NCBI RefSeq assembly: GCF_030563405.1
Contig: NZ_CP130749.1
Span: forward strand, 248,001-312,000
Direction: 5' to 3'
DNA from: Vibrio sp. SNU_ST1
GTDB taxonomy: Bacteria > Pseudomonadota > Gammaproteobacteria > Enterobacterales > Vibrionaceae
Length of the DNA: 64,000 nucleotides
Below are positions 53,031 to 63,030 of the stretch, one piece after another (position 1 is the stretch's first letter; the number at the start of each line of letters is the position of its first letter). A program made the translations under genes and the position numbers. The notes below the pieces were generated by a model, which was given only the letters and a program-made list of their open reading frames with translations, did not search any database and was not told the DNA's origin.

Positions 53031-53088
53031 TCTCGAATTTTTAATTTATAACTTACGTAAGTTACTTGTTTATACGGAAATCTATTCA

Positions 53089-53610
53089 ATGACAGATACA
53101 ACATTAGAAATGACAGAAACTCTAGAACAACGTGTTGCTCGCATTCTAGAAGAAGAACCAAAACTGCTTCCTATAGCTATTGCCGAAAAGCTCGGTGTGT
53201 CAGAAGTTGAAGTAGTGGCTGCTTTTCCATGTGATATGGCGGTAATGTTAGATGGCGGCCGTGCTCAGGAGATTCTTGAAGGTTTAGTTGGTTGGGGGCC
53301 TGTGACCACAATAATGCATTCATTTGGCTCCATCTTCGAAGTCAAGGCGCCGTTCCCTAAAGGCAAAGTAGCGCGTGGTTACTATAACCTCATGGGTAAA
53401 GAAGGCGAACTTCATGGCCACTTAAAACTGGATAACATCAAACATATCGGCTTGGTGAGCAAAGCGTTCATGGGGCGTGAAAGTCATTACTTTGGCTTCT
53501 TCAGTGAAACGGGCGAGAACATTTTTAAGATCTACCTAGGTCGCAATGAAAAGCGTGAGCTTATTGCCGACCAAGTTGAACGCTTCAAATCACTAAAAGA
53601 ACGAGCTTAA
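53089..53610 (+). CDS. hutX: HutX, intracellular heme-use protein
   Basis: A 173-residue protein of the HutX/ChuX family. The family binds heme in the cytoplasm and passes it to HutZ. Typical blocks are the short N-terminal helical part (EPKLLPIAIAEKLGVSEVEV), LDGGRAQEILEGLVGWGPVT and the LMGKEGELHGHLKLDNIKHI segment. It lies 58 bp after hutW in the rightward heme operon. Confidence 0.95.
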   Translation: MTDTTLEMTETLEQRVARILEEEPKLLPIAIAEKLGVSEVEVVAAFPCDMAVMLDGGRAQEILEGLVGWGPVTTIMHSFGSIFEVKAPFPKGKVARGYYNLMGKEGELHGHLKLDNIKHIGLVSKAFMGRESHYFGFFSETGENIFKIYLGRNEKRELIADQVERFKSLKERA

Positions 53611-53750
53611 GTTCAGTCAACATCAAGCTTAAATAAGATGCCAGCTAGCTTAAAGAATATATGACTGCTCGAGGTCCACTTAGTTTACTAATGAACGCTC
53701 AACCTCGGACAAAAATAATAAATAAGAGAAAGTGAAGAAAGGAATTATCG

Positions 53751-54281
53751 ATGGAACAACAAGTAAAACAAGAACGTCTACAAGGTCGCCTAGGTCCAGA
53801 AATCAAAGAATTTCGCCAAGAGCGCCGTACCCTTCAACTTGCGACAGTTGATCAAGAAGGTCGCCCGAACGTAAGTTACGCGCCTTTCGTACAGAACCAA
53901 GAAGGTTACTTTGTTCTAATTTCTGACGTTGCTCGTCATGCTCGTAACTTAAAAGCGAACCCTCAAGTCTCTTTGATGATGATCGAAGATGAAGAGAGCT
54001 CTAAGCAGCTTTACGCACGTAAGCGTCTAACCTTTGATGCACAAGCAAGTGTTGTAGAGCGTGAAACGAAGCTTTGGACTCAAGTAATTGACCAGATGCA
54101 AGAACGTTTTGGTGAAATTATTGATGGTTTAAGCCAACTTCAAGATTTTTCTCTATTCAACCTTAAAGCAGAGAATGGCCTGTTCGTAAAAGGTTTCGGT
54201 CAGGCATACCAAGTATCTGGCGATGATCTAGTGGATTTCGTTCACCTGCAAGAAGGTCACAAAAAAGTGTCTAACGAGTAA
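53751..54281 (+). CDS. hutZ: HutZ, heme-degrading protein
   Basis: A 176-residue HutZ/HugZ protein with the pyridoxamine-oxidase-like split-barrel fold. Blocks seen are RLGPEIKEFRQERRTLQLAT, PNVSYAPFVQNQEGYFVLIS and ARHARNLKANPQVSLMMIED; HugZ-type enzymes cleave heme to biliverdin. The C-terminal His that ligates heme in Vibrio HutZ (His170) may be in LQEGHKKVSNE (His at 170). It lies 140 bp after hutX and ends in a terminator shared with cheV. Confidence 0.95.
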   Translation: MEQQVKQERLQGRLGPEIKEFRQERRTLQLATVDQEGRPNVSYAPFVQNQEGYFVLISDVARHARNLKANPQVSLMMIEDEESSKQLYARKRLTFDAQASVVERETKLWTQVIDQMQERFGEIIDGLSQLQDFSLFNLKAENGLFVKGFGQAYQVSGDDLVDFVHLQEGHKKVSNE

Positions 54282-54304
54282 GCTCGTTTAACTGATTACT
54301 TTAG

Positions 54305-54328
54305 GAGCCCTCTGATTAGAGGGCTTTA
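54305..54328. terminator. Terminator between hutZ and cheV
   Basis: Arms agccctct / agagggct with a 4-nt loop, followed on the plus strand by ttatt and with short pyrimidine-rich sequence on the minus strand. It is located between convergent stops. Confidence 0.85.
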
Positions 54329-54334
54329 TTGTGT

Positions 54335-55249
54335 CTAAGCAGTCATAGCCGCGTCGTTTAAGACTTTCGCTCCGCGCAACATGGCTTCGATTAATTCGCC
54401 GGCATTGAATTTCTCTAGCGCTTCATGTGCACCCACCTGATTGGCTCGGTCAACACAGATCTCACTGGATAGTGAAGTATGTAAAATACAATAGGCATGG
54501 CTGAGTGCGCTGTCGTTTTGCACTTCAAATGCAAGTTCATAGCCATCGAGCCCTGGCATCTCAATATCACTAACGAGAAGATCAATTGCTGTACCTTTTG
54601 CGGCCTCGTCTCTCATCAGGTCAATCGCATCTAAACCGTTATTACAAATGCTGTAAGGGATGTTGATGCTGTCTAAGGCATCAGACAGCTGTTTTCGTGC
54701 GATCAAAGAGTCATCAACCAGTAGAATGTTTAGCGCTTTTAGGCGTTCTCTTTCGACATCAGTCAGCATCGGAATATGTGCGTTTTCATAAGCAGGGTAA
54801 ATCTTAGAAAGTAATAACTCTACGTCGAGCATCTGTACGATACGATCTTCAAAACGTGTAATGCCGGTAACAAACACATTGGTTCCTACACTCGCGGGTG
54901 GCGGCTCAATGCTCTTCCAGTCACATTCAATGATTTTATCAATCGAACGAACCAAGAATGCGACAACGGTTCTTAAGCAATCTGTCACGATGAGCACACA
55001 GTCTTGGTATTCAATCGGTGTGATCGGTCGAAACCCAATAGCTGCAGACATATCAATAACTGGAACCGTAAGATCGCGAATAGTGACGGTACCAATCACG
55101 TGGTGATGAGAGTAAGGGATTTGGGTCATTGGCTGGAAAGGAACGATTTCTCTGACCTTAAGCGTGCCTATCGCAAAACTTTGAGTGAGGGATAACTTGA
55201 ACATCAGCATTCCCTGTGACTGACTCGCTTTACTTATCGGTTTGGCCAT
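54335..55249 (-). CDS. cheV: CheV-type chemotaxis coupling protein
   Basis: A 304-residue protein with an N-terminal CheW domain (about 8-150, opening MLMFKLSLTQSFAIGTLKVR) and a C-terminal receiver domain (about 172-295) with LNILLVDDSLIARKQ, the phospho-accepting Asp in LLVSDIEMPGLDGYE, and a conserved Lys before the end (EALEKFNAGE). CheV couples chemoreceptors to CheA and is tuned by phosphorylation. Vibrio has several cheV genes. It is a single gene here. A chemoreceptor gene lies 2.5 kb to the right, but nothing shows they pair. Confidence 0.9.
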   Translation of the reverse strand: MAKPISKASQSQGMLMFKLSLTQSFAIGTLKVREIVPFQPMTQIPYSHHHVIGTVTIRDLTVPVIDMSAAIGFRPITPIEYQDCVLIVTDCLRTVVAFLVRSIDKIIECDWKSIEPPPASVGTNVFVTGITRFEDRIVQMLDVELLLSKIYPAYENAHIPMLTDVERERLKALNILLVDDSLIARKQLSDALDSINIPYSICNNGLDAIDLMRDEAAKGTAIDLLVSDIEMPGLDGYELAFEVQNDSALSHAYCILHTSLSSEICVDRANQVGAHEALEKFNAGELIEAMLRGAKVLNDAAMTA

Positions 55250-55532
55250 AAGTGGCTCCTACTTAATACGCGCTTAATCTATAAGGATTAATTTAAAGGG
55301 AAATGGCATCCGCAGCAAGTCACTATGCGGTTTTTAAAGATCTTTAAGGGGGTTGTTTTCGGTTATAGAGTGAAGAATGACGATTCTTGGGTTAAAATCA
55401 CGCTAAACGCAGGCGTTTGATGGACTTTTGTCGACAAGTCGTTAGCCGTAAGCAGAATTACAACAGTCAGTACGTTGATGAATTCTACGTAATCATCGCA
55501 AATAAACTGACCGCAACAAACTGAGAATTATC

Positions 55533-55811
55533 ATGGCAAGAACAGCAGCAGCGCTTCATATTTTGGTGAAGCATAAAGAATTAGCAGAAGAGATCATAAC
55601 GCAGCTTAAAAAGGGCGCTAAATTTCAAACGCTAGCGAAGAAGCATTCAACCTGTCCATCTGGTAAAAAGGGCGGCGACCTAGGCGAGTTCAAAAAAGGT
55701 CAAATGGTGCCTCAGTTTGATAAGATTTGTTTCTCTGGCGAGACACTTGTACCACATCTGGTAAAAACAAAATTTGGTTGGCACGTAGTGAAGGTTCTTT
55801 ACCGAACTTAG
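55533..55811 (+). CDS. ppiC: Parvulin-type peptidyl-prolyl isomerase
   Basis: A 92-residue cytoplasmic parvulin, the same size as E. coli PpiC (93). Blocks are [41 protein letters not shown] and [15 protein letters not shown]. It catalyses cis-trans isomerisation of peptide bonds before proline. It is a single gene ending in a strong terminator. The 283-bp gap on its left holds its promoter and that of cheV, with nothing else seen. Confidence 0.95.
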   Translation: MARTAAALHILVKHKELAEEIITQLKKGAKFQTLAKKHSTCPSGKKGGDLGEFKKGQMVPQFDKICFSGETLVPHLVKTKFGWHVVKVLYRT

Positions 55812-55836
55812 TCATTAGTATGTGTTAGATTGAATA

Positions 55837-55865
55837 AAGGGAGCGTAGATACGCTCCTTTTTTGT
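55837..55865 (+). terminator. Rho-independent terminator of ppiC
   Basis: Arms ggagcgta / tacgctcc with a 2-nt loop and a run of seven T residues, 26 bp after the ppiC stop. Confidence 0.92.
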
Positions 55866-55965
55866 CACTTTTGGCCGCATTTAAAAACATTATGGCTGAG
55901 TGTTCATCCCGGACGCCATGCGGTAATGGGTGCTACGCCCTTAACTATCCACCTTGACTAATCGG

Positions 55966-55975
55966 TGGGAGGAGG
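55966..55975 (+). promoter_or_regulatory. MalT-like box upstream of alpha-amylase
   Basis: tgggaggagg matches the MalT box GGGGA(T/G)GAGG at nine of ten positions, about 120 bp before the amylase start. A second, weaker copy on the other strand lies at 55902-55911 (cgggatgaac, seven of ten). Paired MalT boxes are usual in maltose-regulon promoters. Confidence 0.45.
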
Positions 55976-56094
55976 AGGGGTTTTAATGAGTAACTCATAT
56001 AATAAATACCATTCTTAAGGAAATTTATGCAGCTTTGCCTTTTAGCCTTTGTATTTATCTAGAAAGCTGTAAACGAGTTTGGTAGGAGAACAAC

Positions 56095-57480
56095 ATGGAG
56101 AGTTCAGCTATGTTAAGCACCCCAGCGACAGATGTTATATTGCATGCTTTTGACTGGTGCTACGCTGACGTAATGAAGAACGCCCCTCAGATCCAAGAGT
56201 TGGGTTATAAATCTGTTTTAGTATCACCGGCAATGAAGTCGTTACGCGGGCCTAAAGGTGGCGATCGTGATTCTGGCACTCAATGGTGGCAGCGCTATCA
56301 ACCGCAAGATTACCGTGTAATTGATAATCAACTTGGTGACACGCAAGACTTCACTACGATGGTGAACACGTTAAAGCAACATGGGCTTCGTACCTATGTT
56401 GACGTTGTGTTTAACCACATGGCCAACGAATCGAGTATCCGCGGTGATTTGACGTATCCAAATCAACAAGACATGGCGTCTTACCAACAAGATTCTGAGT
56501 ATTACGAATCCGTTCGTTTGTTTGGTGATCTTTCTAAACCTTTGTTTGATGAGAACGACTTTGTAGAAGCGTTTGGTATCAAGAACTGGAAAGACACTTG
56601 GGAAGTGCAAAACGGACGTATTACTGGTGGAGCAAGCGACCCTGGCCTGCCAACGCTTTTAGACAACGACAATGTGGTTGCGCAGCAGCGAGCTTACCTA
56701 AAAGCCTTGAAAGTGATTGGTGTGAAAGGGTTTCGCATCGATGCAGCGAAACACATGACACTGTCACACTTACGCAAAGTGTGGACTGATGATATCTGTG
56801 AAGAAATGCATATCTTTGGCGAGATCATTACTGACGGTGGTGCGACCAAAGAAGAGTACGAACTGTTCCTTGAGCCTTACCTTAAACACACTCGTTTAGG
56901 GGCGTATGATTTTCCGCTGTTCAATACCATCTTCAAAGCTTTTGAAGAGCAGGGCAGCTTTAAATCTCTGATCAACCCATATTGTTTTGGTCAAGCTCTG
57001 TCGAATATGCGAGCGATCACTTTTGCTGTCACTCATGACATTCCAAATAACGAGGTGTTTTTGGAGCATGTGATGGATGAAGTCGACGAGCAATTAGCTC
57101 ATGCCTTTATTCTTGGACGAGATGGCGGTGTGCCGCTTGTTTATAGTGAACTCAGCACCAGCGGTATTCTGGACAAGAGCGGCCAACCTCGTTGGCTTAA
57201 CGACTGGCAAGCGCCCTACATGAAAAACATGATTCAATTCCATAATCACGTTCATGGTGAGGCGATGCGGGTGGTTGAAGCGAATGATGACTTGTTGGTG
57301 TTTGTTCGTGGCGATAAAGGCATTGTGGTGATTAACAAGTCGAAACGAAGCAAGACGGCTTCATTAAGTTGGACAGGCGCTGTGACGGATCTGTTGTCTG
57401 GTAAAGTGTTCGAATGTGTTGGTAAGGACTTAACTATTAAGGTTGAATCCAATCAGTGCATGATGCTGACGACTAATTAG
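56095..57480 (+). CDS. Alpha-amylase (GH13), probably cytoplasmic
   Basis: A 461-residue glycoside hydrolase family 13 enzyme. Conserved regions are TYVDVVFNHMANE (region I), GFRIDAAKHM with the nucleophile Asp (II), HIFGEIITDGG with the acid/base Glu (III), and ITFAVTHDIPNNE with the third acidic residue (IV). No signal peptide is present, so it probably acts inside the cell on maltodextrins or glycogen. A strong AGGAG ribosome binding site precedes the ATG. The C-terminal beta domain is short and ends at residue 461. MalT-like boxes upstream suggest control with the maltose regulon (inference). Confidence 0.93.
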   Translation: MESSAMLSTPATDVILHAFDWCYADVMKNAPQIQELGYKSVLVSPAMKSLRGPKGGDRDSGTQWWQRYQPQDYRVIDNQLGDTQDFTTMVNTLKQHGLRTYVDVVFNHMANESSIRGDLTYPNQQDMASYQQDSEYYESVRLFGDLSKPLFDENDFVEAFGIKNWKDTWEVQNGRITGGASDPGLPTLLDNDNVVAQQRAYLKALKVIGVKGFRIDAAKHMTLSHLRKVWTDDICEEMHIFGEIITDGGATKEEYELFLEPYLKHTRLGAYDFPLFNTIFKAFEEQGSFKSLINPYCFGQALSNMRAITFAVTHDIPNNEVFLEHVMDEVDEQLAHAFILGRDGGVPLVYSELSTSGILDKSGQPRWLNDWQAPYMKNMIQFHNHVHGEAMRVVEANDDLLVFVRGDKGIVVINKSKRSKTASLSWTGAVTDLLSGKVFECVGKDLTIKVESNQCMMLTTN

Positions 57481-57493
57481 ATCGAGCCTTTTA

Positions 57494-57620
57494 TGATACC
57501 AATCGTAGTAAATAACTGGTCATCCTAGCTTGTTAAAACGCTCGATAACTTCGTTATAAATTTTGATTGTAGAATAACTACTTATCGGAACTCTTTGTCA
57601 AATAGAGCCGCCTTGTTCTC
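57494..57620. repeat. Candidate interspersed intergenic repeat
   Basis: The segment from gataccaatcgtagtaaata through the palindrome ataac-ttc-gttat to actacttatcggaactcttt resembles, from memory, a short non-coding element scattered in Vibrio genomes. It has no gene and no mobile-element open frame. Only one copy is in the window, so the assignment rests on recollection and needs a genome search. Confidence 0.35.
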
Positions 57621-57709
57621 AAGCCTTTTTCCTGCGCTATTTATGATCACTTACTTACTGTGATTGGCATGAGTTACGTCTAATCGGTTAGAAAGAAAAT
57701 ATTGAAAAG

Positions 57710-57747
57710 AAAGCCCCGCTTACTGGCAATCAGTAAGCGGGGCTTTT
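57710..57747. terminator. Bidirectional rho-independent terminator
   Basis: A 16-bp stem (aaagccccgcttactg and its complement) with a 5-nt loop and T runs, between the convergent amylase and chemoreceptor genes. Confidence 0.93.
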
Positions 57748-57789
57748 ATTTTGTTTACTAAACAGGGTGTTCGTTAAACGGTAAGGCGG

Positions 57790-59661
57790 TTAAACCGTAA
57801 ACTTGTTCAATAGCTCGTCTTGTTGGCGAACATTGTCAGTTTGAACCTGCATTGCTGTGTTTGCGTCTTGAGCTGCGTTTGATACCTGTGTTGAAAGGTC
57901 CTTGATCTTAACAGTGTTGTTGTTGATCTCTTCTGCTACTAAACTCTGTTCTTCAGCTGCTGAAGCAATCTGAATATTCATATCAGAGATACGCTGAATC
58001 GCGTCGCGGATACGGTCAAGTGAAGAGTTCGCTTGCTGAGCGCGTTCAACGGCGTCAGTCGCTGTGTCTTTACTTTGATTCATCGCGTTAGATACAGAGC
58101 TTGCACCCGCTTGGAGCTGCTCAATCATGTTGCGGATTTCAGTGGTCGATTCTTGAGTACGTTGCGCCAAAGTACGGACTTCGTCGGCAACGACAGCGAA
58201 ACCACGACCCGATTCACCAGCACGCGCTGCTTCGATCGCTGCGTTCAATGCCAGTAGGTTAGTTTGGTCTGCAATATCGTTGATTACTTTAAGAATCGTC
58301 TCGATATTTGCGGTTGCTGATTCAAGTACTTGTACTTCTGCAACTGCCTGGTCGATACGCGCTGAAAGGTTATCAATCGCTTGAGTCGTGTCACTTACTA
58401 CAGAAGTGCCGTCTAGTGTCGCATCGTCAGCTTCACGAGCTGCAGCTGCTGCGCCTTGAGCATTGTTTGCTACTTCCGTTGCGGTAACCGCCATCTCGTT
58501 CATTGCGGTGGCTAACTGTTCAAGCTCTTGCAGCTGGGTATTCATCGCATTCGCTGACTCACCCGCGCCTTTCACTGTGATTTCAGTACCACGTTTAATC
58601 TCAACACCAATCGCTTTGGATTGAATGATTTGATTTTGCAGGTTTTCGGTAAAGGTGTTAAAGCCTTTCGCAAGGTCAGAGAACTCTTTATCTGTATTGG
58701 TATCTAGACGTTTAGTTAAGTCACCCTGTCCGCTCGCAACATCTTGAATTGCTTCGTTAAGCGTTTCAAGCGGGCGCATTAACACACGGATAAGAACGGT
58801 TAATGCAATGATGCTGAGAATAACCGCAACTAAAGAGTAGATGATCGAGCTGTTTTTCAGATCTTCAATGGTTTGGAAAGCGATCTCTTCATCAAGTATT
58901 GCGCCAATGTACCAATCTTCACTTGGGATGTGGGTGAAGTTAACTAAGAACATTTTGCCGTCGACTTCAATTTCTTGAGAGCCTTCACGAATAGTCGCTT
59001 GAGGCATGTAGCTTGAAAGCGTTTCGCCGTTGTTCTTAGCATTTGGGTGAGCAATCGTGGTGCCGTCGGCTGTTACTAGGAATAGGTAACCCGCATCAAA
59101 CAAGTTCACTTGGTTTACCAGGGTAGCAAGGTTCGTCAATTCTAGGTCGTAGAACATACCCGCAGTGAAACGACCGTTGTCTTTAACGGGTGTACCCACT
59201 GATATGATGACTTTCTTACTTGATGCATCCACATAAGGAGCGGTCACAACTAAACTGTTTTTGGATTTAGCATCAATGTACCAAGGACGGATTCGTGGGT
59301 CGTAATCTGGACCTGCATCCCAACCGTCGTCATTTTCAATGACATAACCGTTGGCTTCATAACCAAAACCAACCGCTAGGAAGCTGTTTTTAAGCTTTGG
59401 TTTTTCTAAGATTTCTTTTACGTAAGTGCGATCTTCAGGGTTGATCTCGATGACTTCAGTCGTCGATTGAGCCAGCGCCTTCTTGGCGTTCATTTCTGAT
59501 TCGACGGTATTTTTAACGCCAGAGACCATTTCTTTCAGGCTCGCATTGACGTGGTTTTCTACAGCACTTCTTACGGTGTAAAGTTGTTGTATTGAAAGCA
59601 ATGATACTGTCACTAGCAGCAAGGCTGATGATGCAGCAACCACCTTATGGCTAAATTTCAT
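57790..59661 (-). CDS. Methyl-accepting chemotaxis protein, dCache type
   Basis: A 623-residue chemoreceptor. It has an N-terminal membrane helix ([20 protein letters not shown]), a periplasmic double-Cache domain (about 30-270, with [15 protein letters not shown], the usual amine or amino-acid pocket region), a second helix near 275-295 ([20 protein letters not shown]), a HAMP domain, and a long cytoplasmic signalling hairpin whose tip is [20 protein letters not shown]. No C-terminal CheR-binding pentapeptide is seen; the tail ends NKFTV. Ligand unknown. It is a single gene with its own terminator. Confidence 0.95.
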   Translation of the reverse strand: MKFSHKVVAASSALLLVTVSLLSIQQLYTVRSAVENHVNASLKEMVSGVKNTVESEMNAKKALAQSTTEVIEINPEDRTYVKEILEKPKLKNSFLAVGFGYEANGYVIENDDGWDAGPDYDPRIRPWYIDAKSKNSLVVTAPYVDASSKKVIISVGTPVKDNGRFTAGMFYDLELTNLATLVNQVNLFDAGYLFLVTADGTTIAHPNAKNNGETLSSYMPQATIREGSQEIEVDGKMFLVNFTHIPSEDWYIGAILDEEIAFQTIEDLKNSSIIYSLVAVILSIIALTVLIRVLMRPLETLNEAIQDVASGQGDLTKRLDTNTDKEFSDLAKGFNTFTENLQNQIIQSKAIGVEIKRGTEITVKGAGESANAMNTQLQELEQLATAMNEMAVTATEVANNAQGAAAAAREADDATLDGTSVVSDTTQAIDNLSARIDQAVAEVQVLESATANIETILKVINDIADQTNLLALNAAIEAARAGESGRGFAVVADEVRTLAQRTQESTTEIRNMIEQLQAGASSVSNAMNQSKDTATDAVERAQQANSSLDRIRDAIQRISDMNIQIASAAEEQSLVAEEINNNTVKIKDLSTQVSNAAQDANTAMQVQTDNVRQQDELLNKFTV

Positions 59662-60091
59662 TGAGTTTTCCCCTTCTCACAGGCTTTGCGAAGACTAAAG
59701 TTAATCGTGTTTTTGTAATTATATATATCGACTAGATTGAAAATTACTTGAATGTAAATTCACAAAATAGACTACAAAAATACAACAACCCGCACAACGT
59801 AAAATTCAGTTAATTACATACTTGCTACTTTTGTTATTTGGTTCAATGAGTTGAAGAGTTAGGTTAATCAAAGGTAAAGAAAGTGATGAGGGTATTAATT
59901 TGTCGATTATGCGCATGGTTTACTATCAGGGGGAGAGGTGTAAGGGAATTAATATGAAATTAAATGATGTGCTCAATTTATATATTGGCGGTATTTTAAA
60001 TCGGGAGGTGAATATATTAGGCAAAAAAGCCCCACAAAAGTGAGGCTATTATTAAACAGGTTATTTATTACACTGTATCAGTGCGTCCAAT
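59662..60091. other. Intergenic region, chemoreceptor promoter side
   Basis: A 430-bp AT-rich gap between two minus-strand genes. It must hold the chemoreceptor promoter near 59700-59800. At 60026-60051 is a hairpin (aagcctcac / gtggggctt on the minus strand, followed by tttttt) that ends the YjiH gene transcript. I see no gene in it. Confidence 0.7.
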
Positions 60092-61462
60092 TTAAAATAT
60101 TAGATGCGCTACACCAGCGATAACGGGCAGCGTAATTAAAGTACGTAGAATAAAAATAACAAACAGTTCAAGGATATTCACTGGAATCTTACTGCCTAGA
60201 AGCAGAGCGCCCACTTCAGACATGTAGATCAACTGAGTTACCGACATTGCTGCAATAACAAAGCGAGTCATCTCGTTGTCGATAGAAGCGGCAAGGATCG
60301 CTGGGATGAACATATCCGCAAAACCAACAACAATGGTTTCAGATGCTGCAACCGCTTCAGGTACTCCAAGTAGCTCAAGGAATGGAATGAAAGGCTGACC
60401 TAGGAATGAGAACACTGAGGTGTATTCTGCAATCACCAATGCCATCGTACCCAGACCCATTACAACAGGCAGAACGCCAAATACCATGTCGACTGCGTTA
60501 CGAATGCCTTCACCAAATACAGACTTAGCAGACTTCACTTGAGAAGCCTTATTTACCGCGAGTTCAAGACCCCAAGAGAAAGTCGAGTGACCCGCTGGGA
60601 TTGCATCAGCATCTTTGTGAGGCTTTGTACCATCAATGAAGGTGTCTTTCTTCATGCTTAGTGGCGGAAGGCGAGGGATGATTACCGCAGCCACAATACC
60701 GGCTAAGCAGATTGCTGCGTAGAAAGGCAGGAATAGGTGCTCTAGTTCCACTTGAGCAATAACCACAAGACTGAACGTGATAGATACAGCTGAGAAAGTG
60801 GTACCAACAACCGCGGCTTCACGCTGAGTGTAGAACTTCTTCTCGTACTGTTTACTTGTGAGAAGGATACCAACGCTGCCGTCACCTAGCCAAGAAGCCA
60901 TACAATCGATAGCACTACGACCCGGCAGGTTGAAGATTGGGCGCATCACTTTACTTAGTAAGGTGCCAAACAGTTCTAACAAACCGAAGTTAAGTAGAAG
61001 TGGTAATAGTAAACCGGCAAAGATGAATACTGAAAATAGAGTCGGTAATAGGCCCTCTAACACGAGACCACCGGTGTTTTCTTCCCAGATAAACTCAGGA
61101 CCTACCTGGAAGAAAGCCATAAATGCTGCGGCACCACCGATAATACGAACCAACAACCACAGTGGAGATGGATTGAAAAGGCCGTTTAGAAATGAATTCG
61201 ATGTAATGAATGCAGGCTTGAAAATAGTGCTTAACACGGAAGCTACAGACATGAAGGCAACGATTGCAGTGATAATAGCAACTAGGGAGTCACCGAAAAC
61301 CGCTTGAATTGATTTGGCTAGAATAGCGACAGGGATCGTGAGATCACCTTGGTAGCTAATTGGCGCCATGAATAGGAATAAACCAATCAGAGATGGGATT
61401 AAGAAAACCCAGAAACTGCCTTTAGATTTCTCTGGTTGAGCAGTATTCGTGTTGTTAGACAT
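60092..61462 (-). CDS. YjiH-family membrane protein (Gate/nucleoside-recognition domain)
   Basis: A 456-residue inner-membrane protein of the YjiH family with about ten to eleven hydrophobic segments. It includes the conserved DCMASWLGDGSVGILLTSKQY block, and the C-terminal half holds a Gate-domain-like stretch (VMGLGTMALVIAEYTSVFSF and EVGALLLGSKIPVN). The family has no confirmed substrate; transport of a small solute is inferred. The soluble loop around 280-330 is polar and holds no domain. It is a single gene, 229 bp from the next gene upstream, with nothing notable in that gap. Confidence 0.87.
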   Translation of the reverse strand: MSNNTNTAQPEKSKGSFWVFLIPSLIGLFLFMAPISYQGDLTIPVAILAKSIQAVFGDSLVAIITAIVAFMSVASVLSTIFKPAFITSNSFLNGLFNPSPLWLLVRIIGGAAAFMAFFQVGPEFIWEENTGGLVLEGLLPTLFSVFIFAGLLLPLLLNFGLLELFGTLLSKVMRPIFNLPGRSAIDCMASWLGDGSVGILLTSKQYEKKFYTQREAAVVGTTFSAVSITFSLVVIAQVELEHLFLPFYAAICLAGIVAAVIIPRLPPLSMKKDTFIDGTKPHKDADAIPAGHSTFSWGLELAVNKASQVKSAKSVFGEGIRNAVDMVFGVLPVVMGLGTMALVIAEYTSVFSFLGQPFIPFLELLGVPEAVAASETIVVGFADMFIPAILAASIDNEMTRFVIAAMSVTQLIYMSEVGALLLGSKIPVNILELFVIFILRTLITLPVIAGVAHLIF

Positions 61463-61690
61463 GTTAATTATTCTCGTATTTCCACATGTAAAAAAGCCAC
61501 ATCCTTGGCATTTTTATTCTCTAAACATCCGTATTTTCTCATTGGGTGCAAGATTACCGAGTATTAATATCACTTGCAATACTATTCATCAAATATCGCT
61601 AAATATTCACACGGGTTATTCTGCAACACATTATGAGTTTAGAATAAAGTGTTGCAGATGTTACATATTCTGATGGTTATTACTAGGCGT

Positions 61691-62374
61691 TTATAAATTT
61701 ACTGAGGCTTCAGTTCGATAAGTTAGGTAGAGCCAGTAGCTAAACGCGACAATGAACGCGAAAGAGGCAGGGAAAGCCAGTGCCAAAATTTCAAAGCGCT
61801 GGAACAGGCAAGCACCACTTAAACCACCAAACAGAAAGCCAACAACGATGAACATAAGAAGTTTGGCTTTACGGCGGTCAAAAGGCATGCCCTTTAAGCG
61901 TGCGCCAATCATGATCCCAAGGTCTGTGATGATCCCGCTCATGTGTGTGGTACGAATGATCGCCCCGCTATAGGTGGTGATCATTGCGTTCTGCAAACCA
62001 CATGCGGCTGAAGCGAAATACTGGCCTGAAGTGTAGCCTTGTAAAAGTGCCCAAAGCGCCAAAAACAGCAATCCACCCTCAATACACAGCGCAACACCGT
62101 AACGGCGTCCTAACTTCAATGCTTGATTTTCGATAAAGAATCCGCTGAACGCGGCACCTAGCATAAAGCTCATAATGATTAGCAGGAGGTGCATAGAAGT
62201 TGAAGTCGGCGTGAGTAGGCTGCTGCCAAGTAAAGACATGGTGCCTGAAATATGGGAGATAGCTTGATGTTGGAAGCCGAGTAAACCAATAGCATTAACG
62301 CTGCCAGCAAGGCCCGCTAACAATAGGGCGCCGTATTCAACCCAGCGAGGTAGCTTAGAAATCATGTGGTTCAC
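61691..62374 (-). CDS. DUF1275 (YoaK-type) membrane protein
   Basis: A 227-residue inner-membrane protein of the DUF1275/YoaK family with six predicted helices. Features are the GLLGFQHQAISHISGTMSLL segment near helix 1, the conserved CGLQNAMITTYSGAIIRTTH motif and MSGIITDLGIMIGARLKG. The family's function is not established; a transport role is suspected. Single gene. Confidence 0.9.
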   Translation of the reverse strand: MNHMISKLPRWVEYGALLLAGLAGSVNAIGLLGFQHQAISHISGTMSLLGSSLLTPTSTSMHLLLIIMSFMLGAAFSGFFIENQALKLGRRYGVALCIEGGLLFLALWALLQGYTSGQYFASAACGLQNAMITTYSGAIIRTTHMSGIITDLGIMIGARLKGMPFDRRKAKLLMFIVVGFLFGGLSGACLFQRFEILALAFPASFAFIVAFSYWLYLTYRTEASVNL

Positions 62375-62515
62375 CCTGGGTTAAAAAGAGGAGCAGATTA
62401 TAACGCTAGCGAAAAGATACGCTAGCGTTGTAGAACGTTGATATTTGATCTTAGGCAACAGTCTTGCAGTTTGTCCCAATACTGTTGCTTTATAGAGGTA
62501 ATGGTCAGTAACAAG

Positions 62516-62935
62516 CTAGTTGTAATGACTCATCTGGTGGTCAAATTTGACCCATCCGTGTTTGCGTTCTTCGTAGACTGAAAAGCTTGGTAGCGGAAAG
62601 TCTTGCTCTTTAAATAGTCCGAGCGGGACGACATAAAAATCGGCGGCGGCCACCGACTGCAATAGCATGGTGGTGCCACATTTAGGGCAAAACTGGTAGG
62701 TGACTTCATTGCCCGTGTCACTGATACGTGAAAAGGAGGTGACCTCTCCGTTGAGTGTCACTTGTTCTATCGGGAATCGAGCCTGAACCCCGAACACACT
62801 TCCGGTGCGCTTCTGACATTCATAACAATGGCATACGGAGGTGCGTTGAGGCTCGCCTCTGCAGACTAGATTGACGGCTCCACAGCGGCATTCGCAACTT
62901 CTGATATTTCTATCTTTAATATGATTGATATCCAT
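62516..62935 (-). CDS. GFA-family protein (CENP-V/GFA zinc domain)
   Basis: A 139-residue member of the GFA family, named after a glutathione-dependent formaldehyde-activating enzyme whose activity has since been questioned. Zinc ligands are seen in CECRCGAVNLVC, CHCYECQKRTG and FCPKCGTTM. The start at 62935 is preferred because the 21 residues that a start at 62998 would add do not look like the family. Most GFA proteins have no proven reaction. The neighbouring divergent gene (63031) is unrelated in sequence. Confidence 0.82.
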   Translation of the reverse strand: MDINHIKDRNIRSCECRCGAVNLVCRGEPQRTSVCHCYECQKRTGSVFGVQARFPIEQVTLNGEVTSFSRISDTGNEVTYQFCPKCGTTMLLQSVAAADFYVVPLGLFKEQDFPLPSFSVYEERKHGWVKFDHQMSHYN

Positions 62936-63030
62936 CCATGCTCCACTTCTGGTTAACCCTGTATTGATAATTATACTAAAGCCCTTTATGGTCTGCACAA
63001 CTGGATGAAAACAAAAGAATATAATTGCTC

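Noticed and set aside
57545..57565. A loxP-like stretch, ataacttcgttata
   Set aside because: It resembles one half-site of loxP with an inserted base, but there is no second arm or spacer of the right form. It is an ordinary short palindrome within a non-coding region.
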